Shown piece after piece: positions 6,029-6,808 of a stretch of DNA of 6,808 nt (its first letter is position 1; every line of letters begins with the position of its first letter). The stretch comes from an uncultured Treponema sp. (GTDB lineage Bacteria; Spirochaetota; Spirochaetia; Treponematales; Treponemataceae). The translations under genes were made by a program, and so were the position numbers. The notes beneath the pieces are model-generated. The model saw only the letters and a list, made by a program, of their open reading frames with translations, was not told where the DNA came from and did no database searches. The DNA lies in contig CAJOQA010000075.1 in the NCBI GenBank assembly GCA_905236465.1, positions 1 to 6,808 on the forward strand. The letters run 5' to 3'.

Positions 6029-6808
6029 TTAAGATTCCTTAGGGGAAAATAAATTCTTTAATTTTTCCTTAATGTATTCAATAGAGATGCATTCTGATTT
6101 TAGCTCTAGGAAATCTGAATTATTTCTTAATTTTGAATAGGCTTCTTTTTCCTGGTCTGTAAGGTTTAAAGGAAGGGGGCGTTTTATAGGATTTTGATTT
6201 TTTTGGATTCTGTCTGAAAAGCTGGTAAGTGTTTGCTCATCCATACAAAAAGACTGAATGTTTGTAAAATAAGAGCGGAGCGATGAAAGTATGTCAAATG
6301 AATAGACTTCTATATCTCCAAAATAAAAGATTTCCTTTTCAGATAACCATTCGCACAGTTTAAGAATATTTGCAGTATAACCTCTGCAAAAGATGCAAAG
6401 GCTTTTTTCTGTTTCTGGGAAGGTTAAGTAGACCATTTCATTTTCTATTATGAAAACATTTTTGATTTTGTCAAAAAGCTCGCTTTGATTTAGCCTGCAA
6501 AAGTCCTGGATTGAAAGGGTTACTTCGGAAAGAGCTAGCTTGCATAAATTTAGCTCAAGGTCTTTTCCTGCAGCTTTAAAGCGTAAACTGCTTTGTCTGC
6601 CAAGCAGTCCATGATCGGCTTCAAAAGAAATCTTTATTGGATTAAGAGTAACTAAAGAATGGATTAATGCTTTATTTTCTTCTATAAATGTTTTGTCTAA
6701 GTCTAAGGGGATTTCCCTTATAAAAAGCCCCGAGTTAGGATTGTTTTTTAACCATTTTGCAACTGTGCAGGCATTAAGCCAAAAGTTTTCCTTGTGGCAT
6801 TCACAAAG
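6029..6808 (-). CDS. JetD-like protein (DUF2220, Wadjet defence nuclease family), 5' end beyond the window
   Basis: The frame is open without a stop from the right edge to TAA at 6031-6029, giving 259 residues; ATG 6436 is internal (residue 125 of the fragment). Several blocks match my knowledge of JetD. SGLFIREIPLDLDKTFIEENKAL (26-48) parallels the usual R-x-L/I-P ... D-T-K-F-I-E block. FEADHGLLGRQSSLRF (62-77) is next, then VFIIENEMVYLTFP (118-131), the family's VENxxxxLxFP. IFYFGDIEVYSFDILSSLR (160-178) parallels YWGDID-x-HGF-x-IL. QSFCMDEQTL (185-194) and a closing LT-x-x-E helix complete the set. JetD is a topoisomerase VI A/Spo11-like Toprim nuclease that cleaves plasmid DNA after loop extrusion by the JetABC SMC complex. 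Here the Toprim D-x-D is D165-x-E167 and the HG is YS, so activity is uncertain. The jetABC partners, if present, lie off the right edge. Confidence 0.8.
   Translation of the reverse strand, partial: LCECHKENFWLNACTVAKWLKNNPNSGLFIREIPLDLDKTFIEENKALIHSLVTLNPIKISFEADHGLLGRQSSLRFKAAGKDLELNLCKLALSEVTLSIQDFCRLNQSELFDKIKNVFIIENEMVYLTFPETEKSLCIFCRGYTANILKLCEWLSEKEIFYFGDIEVYSFDILSSLRSYFTNIQSFCMDEQTLTSFSDRIQKNQNPIKRPLPLNLTDQEKEAYSKLRNNSDFLELKSECISIEYIKEKLKNLFSPKES

Noticed and set aside
6029..6436. A 135-residue protein starting at ATG 6436
   Set aside because: The same frame stays open to the right edge, and the upstream residues carry JetD family blocks; ATG 6436 falls between IENE and VYLTFP, inside a conserved strand pair.

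Overview
The window is a gene-dense bacterial stretch of low to moderate GC. Hand counts on sample lines give about 43-47% in the efflux gene near 1,000-2,000 and about 30-37% to the right of 5,000. It holds nine complete or nearly complete genes on both strands, one fragment at the left edge and one large fragment at the right edge. Spacers are short, and convergent neighbours share 3' ends. Sigma-70-like promoters with exact 17-base spacers stand before most transcription units. No rRNA, tRNA, CRISPR, insertion sequence or convincing intrinsic terminator was found. Gene content and protein style would suit a host-associated spirochaete such as Treponema. That is a weak inference, and a Firmicute is not excluded.

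Left block (1-2713): the C-terminal end of a probable cell-wall glucosaminidase is followed after 6 bases by a cysteine-cluster protein of the YkgJ type. This meets, tail to tail and overlapping by 51 bases, a 455-residue MATE-family multidrug/cation antiporter on the minus strand. The antiporter uses a TTG start with a good ribosome site. A divergent promoter region separates it from a small secreted protein of unknown function, whose -10 box ends only 7 bases before its ATG.

Middle block (2691-4066): an ABC-transporter ATPase of the iron/cobalamin type lies on the minus strand with no permease beside it. A divergent gene for a 126-residue helical protein of unknown function follows.

Right block (4084-6808, minus strand): an M15 metallopeptidase acting on peptidoglycan, a uridine-kinase-like P-loop enzyme and a DUF3899 membrane protein form a tight operon, with gaps of 2 bases and a TAATG overlap. 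Upstream of it, running off the right edge, is the most notable element: 259 residues of a DUF2220-type protein related to JetD, the topoisomerase VI A-like nuclease of the SMC-based Wadjet plasmid-defence system. The recognisable frame runs past the apparent ATG at 6436 to the window edge, so the gene is much longer than a start-codon-limited reading suggests. jetD is normally the last gene of jetABCD, so jetC, jetB and jetA would be expected beyond the right edge. The copy departs from the usual Toprim motif (D-x-E in place of D-x-D).
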